Positions 8,978 through 17,246 of a stretch of 64,000 nt of DNA are shown piece by piece. Positions within the stretch are counted from its first letter, which is position 1. Each line of letters opens with the position of its first letter. The position numbers and the translations under genes were made by a program. The notes under the pieces are model-generated. The model did no database searches and was not told where the DNA came from. It saw only the letters and a program-made list of their open reading frames with translations. The DNA is from an uncultured Nocardioides sp. (lineage in GTDB: Bacteria > Actinomycetota > Actinomycetes > Propionibacteriales > Nocardioidaceae), in contig NZ_CANLDB010000002.1 in assembly GCF_947489365.1 (NCBI RefSeq), positions 186,001 to 250,000 of the forward strand. The letters are read 5' to 3'.

Positions 8978-10222
8978 GTGCCGTCGCCCCGCTCCGGAGT
9001 CCGTACGGCGGCCCCGTGGCTGGTCCTCGCCGGGATCGTCGCGGCCGCGGTCAACCTGCGCCCCGCGGCCGTCAGCGTCGGCCCGGTGCTCGCCGAGGTG
9101 CGCGAGGACCTCGGCCTGTCCGGCCTCGTCGCCGGGCTGCTCACCTCGCTGCCGGTCATCGCCTTCGCCGCGTTCGGGGTGGCCTCCCCCGCGGCCGCGC
9201 GCCGCTTCGGGGTGCACCGGCTGACGCTGGTCAGCCTGCTCATGCTCGTCGCCGGCCTCACCGGGCGGGCCCTGGTCGACTCGGCCGTCCCGTTCCTGCT
9301 GCTGTCGCTGCTCGCGCTGGCGGGCATGGCGTCGGGCAACGTCCTGCTGCCGGCCCTGGTGAAGCGCCACTTCCCGGACCGGGTCGGCGCGGTGACCGCG
9401 GCGTACACGACGGCGCTGGCGGTCTTCCTCACCGCGAGCCTCACGCTGACCGTCCCCATCGCCGACCTCGGCGGGTCGTGGCGCTGGGGCCTCGGCGCCT
9501 GGGCGGTCGTGGCCCTGCTCAGCGCCGTCCCCTGGCTGTTCCTGACCGGGGAGGACCGTCAGGACGCGGACGACGACGGCACGCCCGACCCCGACGAGGA
9601 GCCGGTCGCGCTGTGGCGCGTGCTGCGCACCCCGATCGGGGTCGCGCTGACGGTGATGTTCGGCTTCCAGGCCCTCCAGGCGTACGCCCTGTTCGGCTGG
9701 TTCCCGCTGCTGTGGCGCGAGGCCGGCTACTCCCCCACCGCCGCCGGCGCGCTGGTCGGGCTCCTCGCCGCGGTCAGCATCCCCACCTCGATCTGGCTCC
9801 CCCGGGCCGCGGCCAAGCGGGAGAGCCAGGTCCGGCTCTGCCTGGCGGTGTGGGCCTGCTACCCGGTGGGCTACGTGATGATCCTCGTCGCGCCGTACAC
9901 GCTCGCCGTCCCGGCAGCCCTGCTCCTCGGGCTCGGCGCCGCGCTGTTCCCCCTCGTGCTCGTCCTCATCGGGCTGCGCAGCCGCACCGCCGCCGGCACG
10001 TCGGGGCTCTCCGCGGTGGCCCAGTCCGGCGGGTACGTCCTGTCCGCGGCCGGGCCCCTGACCGTGGGCGCGCTGCACGACGGCACGGGTGGGTGGACCC
10101 TCCCCGTGCTGTTCCTCATCGCCTGCACCCTCCCCCTCGGCGCCTCGACGTTCGTCGCCGGCCGGCCCGGGCACGTCGAGGACGCCCTGTCCGGCCAGAC
10201 GCAGCCCGCCGGCTCGCGCTGA
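8978..10222 (+). CDS. MFS transporter, CynX/NimT (cyanate permease-like) family
   Basis: 414-residue membrane protein with about 12 hydrophobic segments. The first segment NLRPAAVSVGPVLAEVREDLGLS is the CynX/NimT signature; a hydrophilic acidic loop (DRQDADDDGTPDPDEEP, about residues 190-206) separates the halves. Members export or import small organic anions or nitroimidazoles; the substrate here is unknown. Start: GTG 8978 is preferred because CATGCT ends seven bases upstream (leaderless pattern); ATG 8966, four codons upstream, is the alternative. Divergent from the AlkZ-like gene with about 60 bp between them, so the promoters are back to back. The 3' end is followed by the GGDEF-EAL gene in the same direction. 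Confidence 0.85.
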   Translation: MPSPRSGVRTAAPWLVLAGIVAAAVNLRPAAVSVGPVLAEVREDLGLSGLVAGLLTSLPVIAFAAFGVASPAAARRFGVHRLTLVSLLMLVAGLTGRALVDSAVPFLLLSLLALAGMASGNVLLPALVKRHFPDRVGAVTAAYTTALAVFLTASLTLTVPIADLGGSWRWGLGAWAVVALLSAVPWLFLTGEDRQDADDDGTPDPDEEPVALWRVLRTPIGVALTVMFGFQALQAYALFGWFPLLWREAGYSPTAAGALVGLLAAVSIPTSIWLPRAAAKRESQVRLCLAVWACYPVGYVMILVAPYTLAVPAALLLGLGAALFPLVLVLIGLRSRTAAGTSGLSAVAQSGGYVLSAAGPLTVGALHDGTGGWTLPVLFLIACTLPLGASTFVAGRPGHVEDALSGQTQPAGSR

Positions 10223-10275
10223 GCGCCCGTCCGGGCGGATCCCGGCAAAGCGCCCCGCGGATCGTTGGTCGTTCC

Positions 10276-10281
10276 TAGGAT
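10276..10281 (+). promoter_or_regulatory. Candidate -10 of the GGDEF-EAL gene
   Basis: TAGGAT 55 bp upstream of the GTG start. It would give a leader of about 50 nt ending in the strong GGAAGGAG ribosome-binding site at 10322-10329. No clear -35. Confidence 0.35.
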
Positions 10282-10336
10282 CGGGGCACGGCGAGACCCG
10301 CCGGTCATGGGGCGCGGTGTTGGAAGGAGTCCGACT

Positions 10337-12652
10337 GTGCCGAGCCTGCTCCCCGGTGCCGCCTCGCGGAACCGCCCGATCGGTCTGGGGGCCGTGCCCC
10401 CGGTCTGGTGGCGTCTCCTCGTCGGGATCGGGTCCCTGCTGGCCGCCGCCGCGATCGTCGCGCCCGGCCCGGCCGGCGAGGTCGCCTACGTCGCGACCGG
10501 GGTCCTGGGCGTCCTCGCCCTCGTGGTGGGGACCCGGCTGAACCAGCCGCGCCACCCCGGGCCCTGGTGGGCCTTCGCCCTGGGCCTCGGGGCCTGGGTC
10601 TCGGCGGACGCCCTGCTGGCCCTCGGCGCCGAGACGCTCTCCGACGCGCTGTTCGTCCTCGGCTACCTTCCGCTCGGGGCCGGCCTCGCACTGCTCGCGC
10701 GGGTGCGCGTGCGCGGCGCGGACCTCGCCGGGGTGCTCGACGCCGCGATGCTGACGCTCGCCCTGACCCTGGCCTTCTGGGTGCTGCTCGGCGGACCGGT
10801 GCTGGACTCCCCGTCGTTCTCGACCTCGCAGACGGTCGTCGAGCTCGCGTACGTCGCGGGCGACCTCCTGCTCCTGGGCGGCCTGGTCCGCATCGCGACG
10901 AGCCCCGGGAGCTGGCACCTGCCCATGCGCGCCCTGGCGAGCGCCATCGCGCTCGTGGTCGTCGGGGACGTCGTGTCGCTGTCCCTGCGCATGTACGGCG
11001 GCGTCACGGAGCCCGTGCTGCCCGACGTGGCCTACCTGCTGTCGTACCTGCTGTGGGGCGCCGCGGCGCTGCACCCGCGGATGCTCGTCCTGACCGAGCC
11101 GAGCCGCCCGCGGTCCGCCGTCCTGGGTCGCCGACGCATGGCGGCCCTGGGGCTGGCGGCCACCAGCGGCACGTGGTGCCTCGCCCTGCAGCTGCTGCTC
11201 GGGGCCCGCCTGTCGGTGTGGCCCGTCGTGATCGGCACCGCCTGCCTCGTCGGCCTGGTCCTGGCGCGGCTGCGGATGGCGTTCACCGAGATCGTCGCCG
11301 CCCACACCGAGAGCACCACCCTGCGCGACCAGCTGTCACACGAGGCCACCCACGACCACCTCACCGGCCTGCCCAACCGTGCGCGCGGCCTGGTCCTGCT
11401 GGAGGCCGCGCTCGACCGCGTGCACCACGCCGGCGGCAGCGTCACGGTGCTCTTCATCGACCTGGACGGCTTCAAGAAGATCAACGACACCTTCGGTCAC
11501 CGCGCCGGCGACCGGCTGCTGGTCGAGGTGGCCGACCGGCTGCGCGGAGCCACCCGCGGCGACGACACCGCGATCCGGCTCGGCGGTGACGAGTTCGTCG
11601 TCGTCCTGCACGCCGTGCCCGACCCCGAGACCGCGGTGGCCCTGGCCCGCCGGCTGATCGCCACCGTCTCGGAGCCGGTGACCCTCGGCGGCCTCGGCAC
11701 CGCTCGGGTCGGTGCCAGCGTCGGGGTGTCGCAGTGCTTCGACGGGACGACGGACGCGGTGACGCTGCTCGACGAGGCCGACATGGCGGCGTACCGGGCG
11801 AAGAACGCCGGCCGCGGTCGCGCCGAGCTGTTCGACCTCGACATGCGGGCGGCGGCCCGGGAGGCGGAGCGGCTGACGGCGGACCTGCGGCGCGCCGTCG
11901 CCGACGACCAGCTGGAGCTGCACTACCAGCCGGTGCTGGACGTCCACAGCGGCCAGGTGCGCGGGTGGGAGGCCCTGGTGCGGTGGAACCGCCCCGGCGA
12001 GGGCCAGCTGCTGCCGGGAGCGTTCCTGCCGACCGCCGAGCGGTCCGGGCTCATCGTCGACATCGACCGCTGGGTGGCGCGGACCGCGTTGGAGCAGCTC
12101 GCCCGGTGGTGCGCCGACCACCGCGGCGAGGAGCTGTCGGTCGCGGTGAACCCGTCGCGCCGGCGCCTGCTCAGCGCGGGCCTCGTCCCCGACCTCCTCG
12201 AGACCCTGGAGGCCACCGGCCTGCAGCCCCGGCAGCTCGTGCTCGAGGTCGACCACGCGGTGGTCGCGGGCGAGCCCGGCATCGCGTCGAGGCTCGCCGA
12301 GGCCCGGCGTGCGGGTGTCCGGGTGGCGCTCGCCGACTTCGACGCGGGCTTCCGCTCGCTGCGCGCCCTCGGCTCGCTGCCCGTCGACTACGTCAAGATC
12401 GGCGCCGACTTCCTGCTCATCGAGAGCAGCGAGGACGTCAAGCTGCTGCACCTCGTCATCCAGGGCGCCCGCGCGGTCGGGCTCGACGTCGTGGCGGAGG
12501 GTGTCGAGCGGGCCAACCAGCTCGCGACCCTGCGCGCCCTGGACTGCGCCATGGTGCAGGGCTTCCACCTCGCCCGCCCGATGCCGGCGGAGCAGGCCGG
12601 CGCGCGACTCAAGGTGGGTCCGGCGGACCGGTTCAGCGGGCTGCTGCGCTGA
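10337..12652 (+). CDS. Membrane GGDEF-EAL protein (probable diguanylate cyclase)
   Basis: 771 residues. About ten hydrophobic helices (roughly 25-320) form an uncharacterised membrane sensor. A GGDEF domain follows (about 345-505) with intact RLGGDEF and an RGDD inhibitory site five residues before it, then an EAL domain (about 520-765). The EAL and AEGVE motifs and QGF are present, but loop 6 reads ADFD instead of DDFG, KID is KIG and the TES motif is DHA. The phosphodiesterase site is therefore probably dead, and the protein likely makes c-di-GMP, perhaps with EAL as a binding or regulatory module. GTG start 10337 follows GGAAGGAG. Its end overlaps the convergent EAL gene by 20 bp. Confidence 0.9.
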   Translation: MPSLLPGAASRNRPIGLGAVPPVWWRLLVGIGSLLAAAAIVAPGPAGEVAYVATGVLGVLALVVGTRLNQPRHPGPWWAFALGLGAWVSADALLALGAETLSDALFVLGYLPLGAGLALLARVRVRGADLAGVLDAAMLTLALTLAFWVLLGGPVLDSPSFSTSQTVVELAYVAGDLLLLGGLVRIATSPGSWHLPMRALASAIALVVVGDVVSLSLRMYGGVTEPVLPDVAYLLSYLLWGAAALHPRMLVLTEPSRPRSAVLGRRRMAALGLAATSGTWCLALQLLLGARLSVWPVVIGTACLVGLVLARLRMAFTEIVAAHTESTTLRDQLSHEATHDHLTGLPNRARGLVLLEAALDRVHHAGGSVTVLFIDLDGFKKINDTFGHRAGDRLLVEVADRLRGATRGDDTAIRLGGDEFVVVLHAVPDPETAVALARRLIATVSEPVTLGGLGTARVGASVGVSQCFDGTTDAVTLLDEADMAAYRAKNAGRGRAELFDLDMRAAAREAERLTADLRRAVADDQLELHYQPVLDVHSGQVRGWEALVRWNRPGEGQLLPGAFLPTAERSGLIVDIDRWVARTALEQLARWCADHRGEELSVAVNPSRRRLLSAGLVPDLLETLEATGLQPRQLVLEVDHAVVAGEPGIASRLAEARRAGVRVALADFDAGFRSLRALGSLPVDYVKIGADFLLIESSEDVKLLHLVIQGARAVGLDVVAEGVERANQLATLRALDCAMVQGFHLARPMPAEQAGARLKVGPADRFSGLLR

Positions 12653-13799
12653 ACGCCCCGCTGGTGCCGGCCAGGACGGCGTCGACCTCCGCCGCGGGGA
12701 CCGCGGGCGACCACCAGAAGCCCTGACCCAGCCGGCAGCCCAGCTCCTGCGCGCGCTGCGCGTGGTGGGCGGTCGAGATGCCCTCGATGACGGTGTCGAG
12801 GCCGAGCTCGGCGGCCATCGTGACGACGGCCCGCACGACGGTGTCGCCCCGGCCGCCGAGCTTCTCGGTGAAGAACCGGTCCACCTTCACGCCGTCCACC
12901 GGCAGCTCGACGAGCTGGCGCAGCTCGGCCCAGCCGGTGCCGAAGTCGTCGAACCAGACCTCGAAGCCCAGCTCGCGGGCACGCGACAGCTCGTCGGCGT
13001 TGCGGACGACGTCCGAGGGCCGCACGGACTCGGTGAGCTCCAGCTCGACGGTGCGCGGCTCGACGCCCGCGTCGGCGACGGCCGCGGCGACCTCCTCCAT
13101 CCAGCCCGGCCTGTCGAGGTGGCGGCCCGAGACGTTCACGCTGAGCCGCAGGTCGGGGCTGTGGCGCTGCCAGCGCGCGAGGTGGCGCACGCCGTCGCTC
13201 AGGATCGCCATGTCGAGGTCGGCCACGAGTCCGCTCTGCTCGGCGAGGGGGACGAACTCCCCCGGGGACGTGACGTGCCCGTCCGCGCCCGTCCACCGGG
13301 CCAGCGCCTCCAGGCCGACCAGGCGGTGGTCGGCGAGGTCGACGATGGGCTGGAACCACGCCTGGACCTCCCCGTCGGCCAGGCCGGCGCGCAGGCGCGC
13401 CACGGCGGTCGGGTCCGGCGGCGGGCCGAGGGTGCGGATCAGGTCGAGCTGGTCGGAGAGCACCTCGGCGAACGCGGCGACGGGCTCGAGGTCCGCGACG
13501 GTGTCGCGACCCGGCGGGGGTCCCGCGAGGCAGAGGACGCCGACCACCGTGCCGGCGACGTCGTACAGCGGCGACCCGACGTACGACGGACCGGCGGCGC
13601 GGCCGGCGAGGACCTCGGCGGCGGACACCAGCAGGTCCTCGCGGTGTCTGCCGTGATGGGTGATGACACGCAGGCCCGGCCGACCCCCGGCTCCCGGCTC
13701 GACCAGGCAGGCGAGGGCGTCGGCGTACCCGGTCGTCCGGGCCGCGAGGGCGGTGACCCGTCCGGCGCCGCCGTGCAGCGCACGTTGAGGGACCTCCAC
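12633..13799 (-). CDS. GAF-EAL c-di-GMP phosphodiesterase
   Basis: 388 residues. The N-terminal third resembles a GAF sensor domain (about 20-130, with SPLYDVAGTVVGVLCLAG). The EAL domain (about 145-380) has all catalytic motifs: LEAL, NVS, ELTES, DDFGTG, KVD, IEG and QGF. It should hydrolyse c-di-GMP to pGpG. It lacks GGDEF and membrane segments, so it is cytosolic. GTG start 13797-13799 with TAGGCT six bases upstream and no Shine-Dalgarno indicates a leaderless mRNA. Convergent with, and overlapping by 20 bp, the GGDEF-EAL protein whose own EAL site is degenerate; the two look like an opposed synthesis/degradation pair. Confidence 0.9.
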   Translation of the reverse strand: MEVPQRALHGGAGRVTALAARTTGYADALACLVEPGAGGRPGLRVITHHGRHREDLLVSAAEVLAGRAAGPSYVGSPLYDVAGTVVGVLCLAGPPPGRDTVADLEPVAAFAEVLSDQLDLIRTLGPPPDPTAVARLRAGLADGEVQAWFQPIVDLADHRLVGLEALARWTGADGHVTSPGEFVPLAEQSGLVADLDMAILSDGVRHLARWQRHSPDLRLSVNVSGRHLDRPGWMEEVAAAVADAGVEPRTVELELTESVRPSDVVRNADELSRARELGFEVWFDDFGTGWAELRQLVELPVDGVKVDRFFTEKLGGRGDTVVRAVVTMAAELGLDTVIEGISTAHHAQRAQELGCRLGQGFWWSPAVPAAEVDAVLAGTSGAFSAAAR

Positions 13800-13805
13800 G
13801 GCGTC

Positions 13806-13811
13806 AGCCTA
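13806..13811 (-). promoter_or_regulatory. -10 element TAGGCT of the GAF-EAL gene
   Basis: Ends six bases upstream of the GTG start; supports a leaderless transcript and this choice of start. The rest of the 224-bp spacer to 14023 shows no gene. Confidence 0.5.
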
Positions 13812-14023
13812 GGGATGCGGGCTCCCCGCGCGAGGAAGAACGTGCAGAAGCACCGCTCGACGCCTCCGACGGGCCGGTTCCGGGCGTTACTGCACGTCCG
13901 TCCTGGCGAGGACCGGCGGACGAGGGTGACCACGCCGACCAGCGCGGCCGACCGGTCCACCACGACGAGCCCGGCCCGGTCGGCGGGGGCGCGTCGAGGT
14001 CGACGAGGCGCCCTCCGCCACGC

Positions 14024-15964
14024 TCAGACCACGGAGAGCGGCAGCAAGGACTGGCCGGTGGGGCCGACCTGGATCTCGGTGCCCATCTCGGGACAGACGC
14101 CGCAGTCGTAGCAGGGCGTCCAGCGGCAGTCCTCGACGTCGACGGAGTCGGGGTCGAGGGCGTCCTCCCAGTCGGCCCAGAGCCAGTCCTTGTCGAGGCC
14201 GGAGTCGAGGTGGTCCCAGGGCAGGACCTCGTCCTCGGTGCGCTCACGGGTCGTGAACCAGTCGAGGTCCACACCGGTGCCAGCGAGGCCGGTCTCGGCG
14301 GCGGCGGCCCAGCGCTCGTAGGAGAAGTGCTCGCTCCAGCCGTCGAAGCGGGCGCCGTTGCGCCACGCCTCCTCGATGACGCGGCCGACCCGACGGTCGC
14401 CGCGGGAGAGCAGTCCCTCGACGATGCCCGGTTGGCCGTCGTGGTAGCGGAAGCCGATGGCGCGGGCGTACTTCTTCTGGCTCCGCACCGCCTCCCGCAG
14501 CTTGCGCAGCCGCTCGTCGGTGGTCTCGGGGTCGAGCTGCGCGGCCCACTGGAACGGCGTGTGCGGCTTCGGCACGAACCCGCCGATCGAGACCGTGCAG
14601 CGGATGTCGTTGCGGCCCGAGACCTCGCGGCCGGTGTCGATCACCCGGGTGGCGAGATCGGCGATGGCGAGGACGTCCTCGTCGGTCTCGGTGGGCAGCC
14701 CGCACATGAAGTAGAGCTTCACCTGGCGCCAGCCGTGGGAGTACGCCGCGGCGACGGTGCGGATCAGGTCCTCCTCCGTCACCGCCTTGTTGATGACCTT
14801 CCGCATCCGCTCGCTGCCGCCCTCGGGGGCGAACGTCAGCCCGGAGCGGCGGCCGTTGCGGCTGAACTCGTTCGCCAGCGCGATGTTGAAGGCGTCGACG
14901 CGGGTGCTGGGCAGGCTGAGCGAGACGTTGCGGTCCTCGTACCGGTCGGCCAGGCCCTTGGCGACCTCGCCGATCTCGGTGTGGTCGGCGCTGGAGAGGC
15001 TGAGCAGGCCGACCTCGTCGAACCCGGTGTTCCGCACGCCGGTCTCGACCATCGCGCCGATGGTCTCGATGCTCCGCTCGCGGACGGGGCGGGTGATCAT
15101 CCCGGCCTGGCAGAAGCGGCAGCCGCGGGTGCAGCCGCGGAAGATCTCGACGCTGAAGCGCTCGTGGACCGTCTCGGCGACCGGCACCAGCGGCTTGGAG
15201 GGGTAGGGCCAGGCGTCGAGGTCCATCAGCGTGTGCTTGCGGACCCGCTCCGGCACGCCCTCGACGGCGGGGACGACGGAGGCGAGGGCGTGGTCGTCGC
15301 CGTAGGTGACCTCGTGGAAGCGCGGCACGTAGACGTTGCCGGTCACCGCGAGGCGGCGCAGCAGCTCGAGGCGGCCGCCGGGGCGGCCTTCCGCGCGGTG
15401 CTCGCGGACGACGTCCGAGATCGCGAGCACGATCTCCTCGCCGTCGCCGAGGACGGCGGCGTCGAGGAAGTCGGCGACGGGCTCGGGGTTGAACGCGGCG
15501 TGCCCGCCGGCCAGGACGAGCGGGTCGGCGTCCGTGCGGTCGACGGCGTGCAGCGGGATCCCGGCGAGGTCCAGCGCGGTGAGCATGTTCGTGTAGCCCA
15601 GCTCGGTGGAGAAGCTGAGGCCGAGGACGTCGAAGTCCCGGACCGGGCGGTGGGCGTCGACGGTGAACTGCGGGACGTCGTGGGACCGCATGACGGCCTC
15701 CATGTCGGGCCACACGGCGTACGTGCGCTCCGCGACGATCCAGTCTCGCTCGTTGAGGACCTCGTACAGGATCTGGACGCCCTGGTTGGGCAGGCCGACC
15801 TCGTAGGCGTCGGGGTACATCAGCGCCCACCGCACCTCGGTGGTCCCCCACTCCTTGACGACCGAGTTCAGCTCGCCGCCGACGTACTGGATCGGCTTGC
15901 TGACGCTCTCGAGGTACGGCTCGAGACGCTCGAAGACGCTGGCGGGCTCCTGCTCGGGTGACAC
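14024..15964 (-). CDS. TIGR03960 family B12-binding-type radical SAM protein
   Basis: 646 residues. An N-terminal cobalamin-binding-like Rossmann domain (about 40-190; GLPNQGVQILYEVLN, VLGLSFSTELGYTNML, VLAGGHAAFNPEP) is followed by a radical SAM barrel. The 4Fe-4S ligands are CTRGCRFC (about residues 278-285). A CYDCGVCPEM cysteine cluster near the C-terminus may bind a second metal centre. Reaction unknown; the family is associated with TIGR03936/DUF2344, here encoded 6.3 kb away at 6970-7686. Start is GTG 15962-15964, in frame with the family N-terminus FERLEPYLESVSKP. It lies 73 bp downstream of rodA in the same direction. Confidence 0.92.
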   Translation of the reverse strand: MSPEQEPASVFERLEPYLESVSKPIQYVGGELNSVVKEWGTTEVRWALMYPDAYEVGLPNQGVQILYEVLNERDWIVAERTYAVWPDMEAVMRSHDVPQFTVDAHRPVRDFDVLGLSFSTELGYTNMLTALDLAGIPLHAVDRTDADPLVLAGGHAAFNPEPVADFLDAAVLGDGEEIVLAISDVVREHRAEGRPGGRLELLRRLAVTGNVYVPRFHEVTYGDDHALASVVPAVEGVPERVRKHTLMDLDAWPYPSKPLVPVAETVHERFSVEIFRGCTRGCRFCQAGMITRPVRERSIETIGAMVETGVRNTGFDEVGLLSLSSADHTEIGEVAKGLADRYEDRNVSLSLPSTRVDAFNIALANEFSRNGRRSGLTFAPEGGSERMRKVINKAVTEEDLIRTVAAAYSHGWRQVKLYFMCGLPTETDEDVLAIADLATRVIDTGREVSGRNDIRCTVSIGGFVPKPHTPFQWAAQLDPETTDERLRKLREAVRSQKKYARAIGFRYHDGQPGIVEGLLSRGDRRVGRVIEEAWRNGARFDGWSEHFSYERWAAAAETGLAGTGVDLDWFTTRERTEDEVLPWDHLDSGLDKDWLWADWEDALDPDSVDVEDCRWTPCYDCGVCPEMGTEIQVGPTGQSLLPLSVV

Positions 15965-16037
15965 GAGGTGGACCTCTCGGGCTCGGGACGGCGGCGTGGT
16001 GCAGCCCCCCAGCGTACGGACTCCGGGACCGACCGTC

Positions 16038-17246
16038 TCAGCGCGCCGGTGTACGGCGGGGGGCGGTGTAGCGGGAGGGCGCGACGGCGTGGGTGCGCAG
16101 GTGGATGTTCATCAGCAGGCCCACGGCGAGGAGGTTCGCGAACATCGAGGACCCGCCGTACGACACGAAGGGCAGGGGGACGCCGGTGACGGGCATGATC
16201 CCGAGGCACATGCCGACGTTCTGGAACGCCTGGAAGCCGAACCAGCAGGCGATGCCGCCGGCGGCGATGCGACCGAAGACGTCGTCGGTCTCGGCGGCGA
16301 TGACCAGCGCGCGCCACACGACGACACCGAGCAGGGCGATCAGCAGCCCGGCGCCGAGCAGGCCGAGCTCCTCGCCGGCGACGGTGAAGACGAAGTCGGT
16401 GTGCTGCTCGGGGACGAACCCCGCGCGGGTCTGCGAGCCGTCGAAGAGGCCCTGCCCGAACAGCCCGCCGTTGCCGACGGCGATGCGGGCCTGCTCGGTG
16501 TTGTAGCCGGCGCCCCGGGGGTCGAGACCCGGGTCGGTGAAGGCCAGGAAGCGGTCGACCTGGTAGTCGGCGAGCACGCCGGCCGCGACCGCTCCGACGG
16601 CGCCGAGCACGCCGGTGAGGGTGAGGCCGACGAGCCAGCGACGGGGCGCCCCCGACAGGGCGATCACGCCGAAGACGGTGGCGGTGAGGACGAGCATCGT
16701 GCCGAGGTCGGGCTGGAGCAGGATCAGCGCGGCGGGCAGGCCGGCGATGAGCAGCATCCCGACGACCTCGACGGTGCCGACGCCGCGGCGCCACGACCCC
16801 TCGGCGCGCTCGGCGACCAGGAGCGCCATCCCGATGACCACGGCGAGCTTCGCGAACTCGCTGGGCTGGACCGACAGCGGGCCGAGGTCGATCCACGACC
16901 GCGAGCCGTTGATGGTCGACCCCATGACGAGCACGAGGACCAGACCGACGACGGAGGCGAGGTAGACCAGCGGCGCGACGATGCGGATCCACCGGTGGTC
17001 GGTGGCGAGCACGAGGACGAAGAGCACGGCGCCGATGGCGATGTTGACGAGCTGGCGGCGCAGGTAGGCCTGCGGGTCGCCGCCGGTGAGGTCGTCGCGG
17101 GCCACCGTGGCCGACCAGACGAGCAGGGTGCCGACGACGACGAGCGCGGCGACCGCGCCGAGCAGCCACCAGTCCAGGCGCGGGGCGCGCGCCAGCGGTC
17201 CGCGGGCGGCGCTCCGCACGGCGGGCCGGTCCCCCAGCATCGTCAT
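16038..17246 (-). CDS. rodA: RodA, SEDS peptidoglycan polymerase
   Basis: 402-residue membrane protein with about ten transmembrane helices. It polymerises glycan strands from lipid II with PBP2 during side-wall elongation. Signatures: INGSRSWIDLGPLSVQPSEFAKLA (about 107-130), LLQPDLGT (about 172), ALGLLGAG-like EELGLLG, and the C-terminal PFVSYGGSSMFANLLAVG. Start ATG 17244-17246 overlaps the mrdA stop as ATGA; a second ATG two codons downstream is possible. Last gene of the mreB-mreC-mreD-mrdA-rodA operon. Confidence 0.96.
   Translation of the reverse strand: MTMLGDRPAVRSAARGPLARAPRLDWWLLGAVAALVVVGTLLVWSATVARDDLTGGDPQAYLRRQLVNIAIGAVLFVLVLATDHRWIRIVAPLVYLASVVGLVLVLVMGSTINGSRSWIDLGPLSVQPSEFAKLAVVIGMALLVAERAEGSWRRGVGTVEVVGMLLIAGLPAALILLQPDLGTMLVLTATVFGVIALSGAPRRWLVGLTLTGVLGAVGAVAAGVLADYQVDRFLAFTDPGLDPRGAGYNTEQARIAVGNGGLFGQGLFDGSQTRAGFVPEQHTDFVFTVAGEELGLLGAGLLIALLGVVVWRALVIAAETDDVFGRIAAGGIACWFGFQAFQNVGMCLGIMPVTGVPLPFVSYGGSSMFANLLAVGLLMNIHLRTHAVAPSRYTAPRRTPAR

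Noticed and set aside
8927..11305. Minus-strand open frame of 792 codons opposite the MFS and GGDEF genes
   Set aside because: Low-complexity antisense translation spanning two real genes and their spacer.
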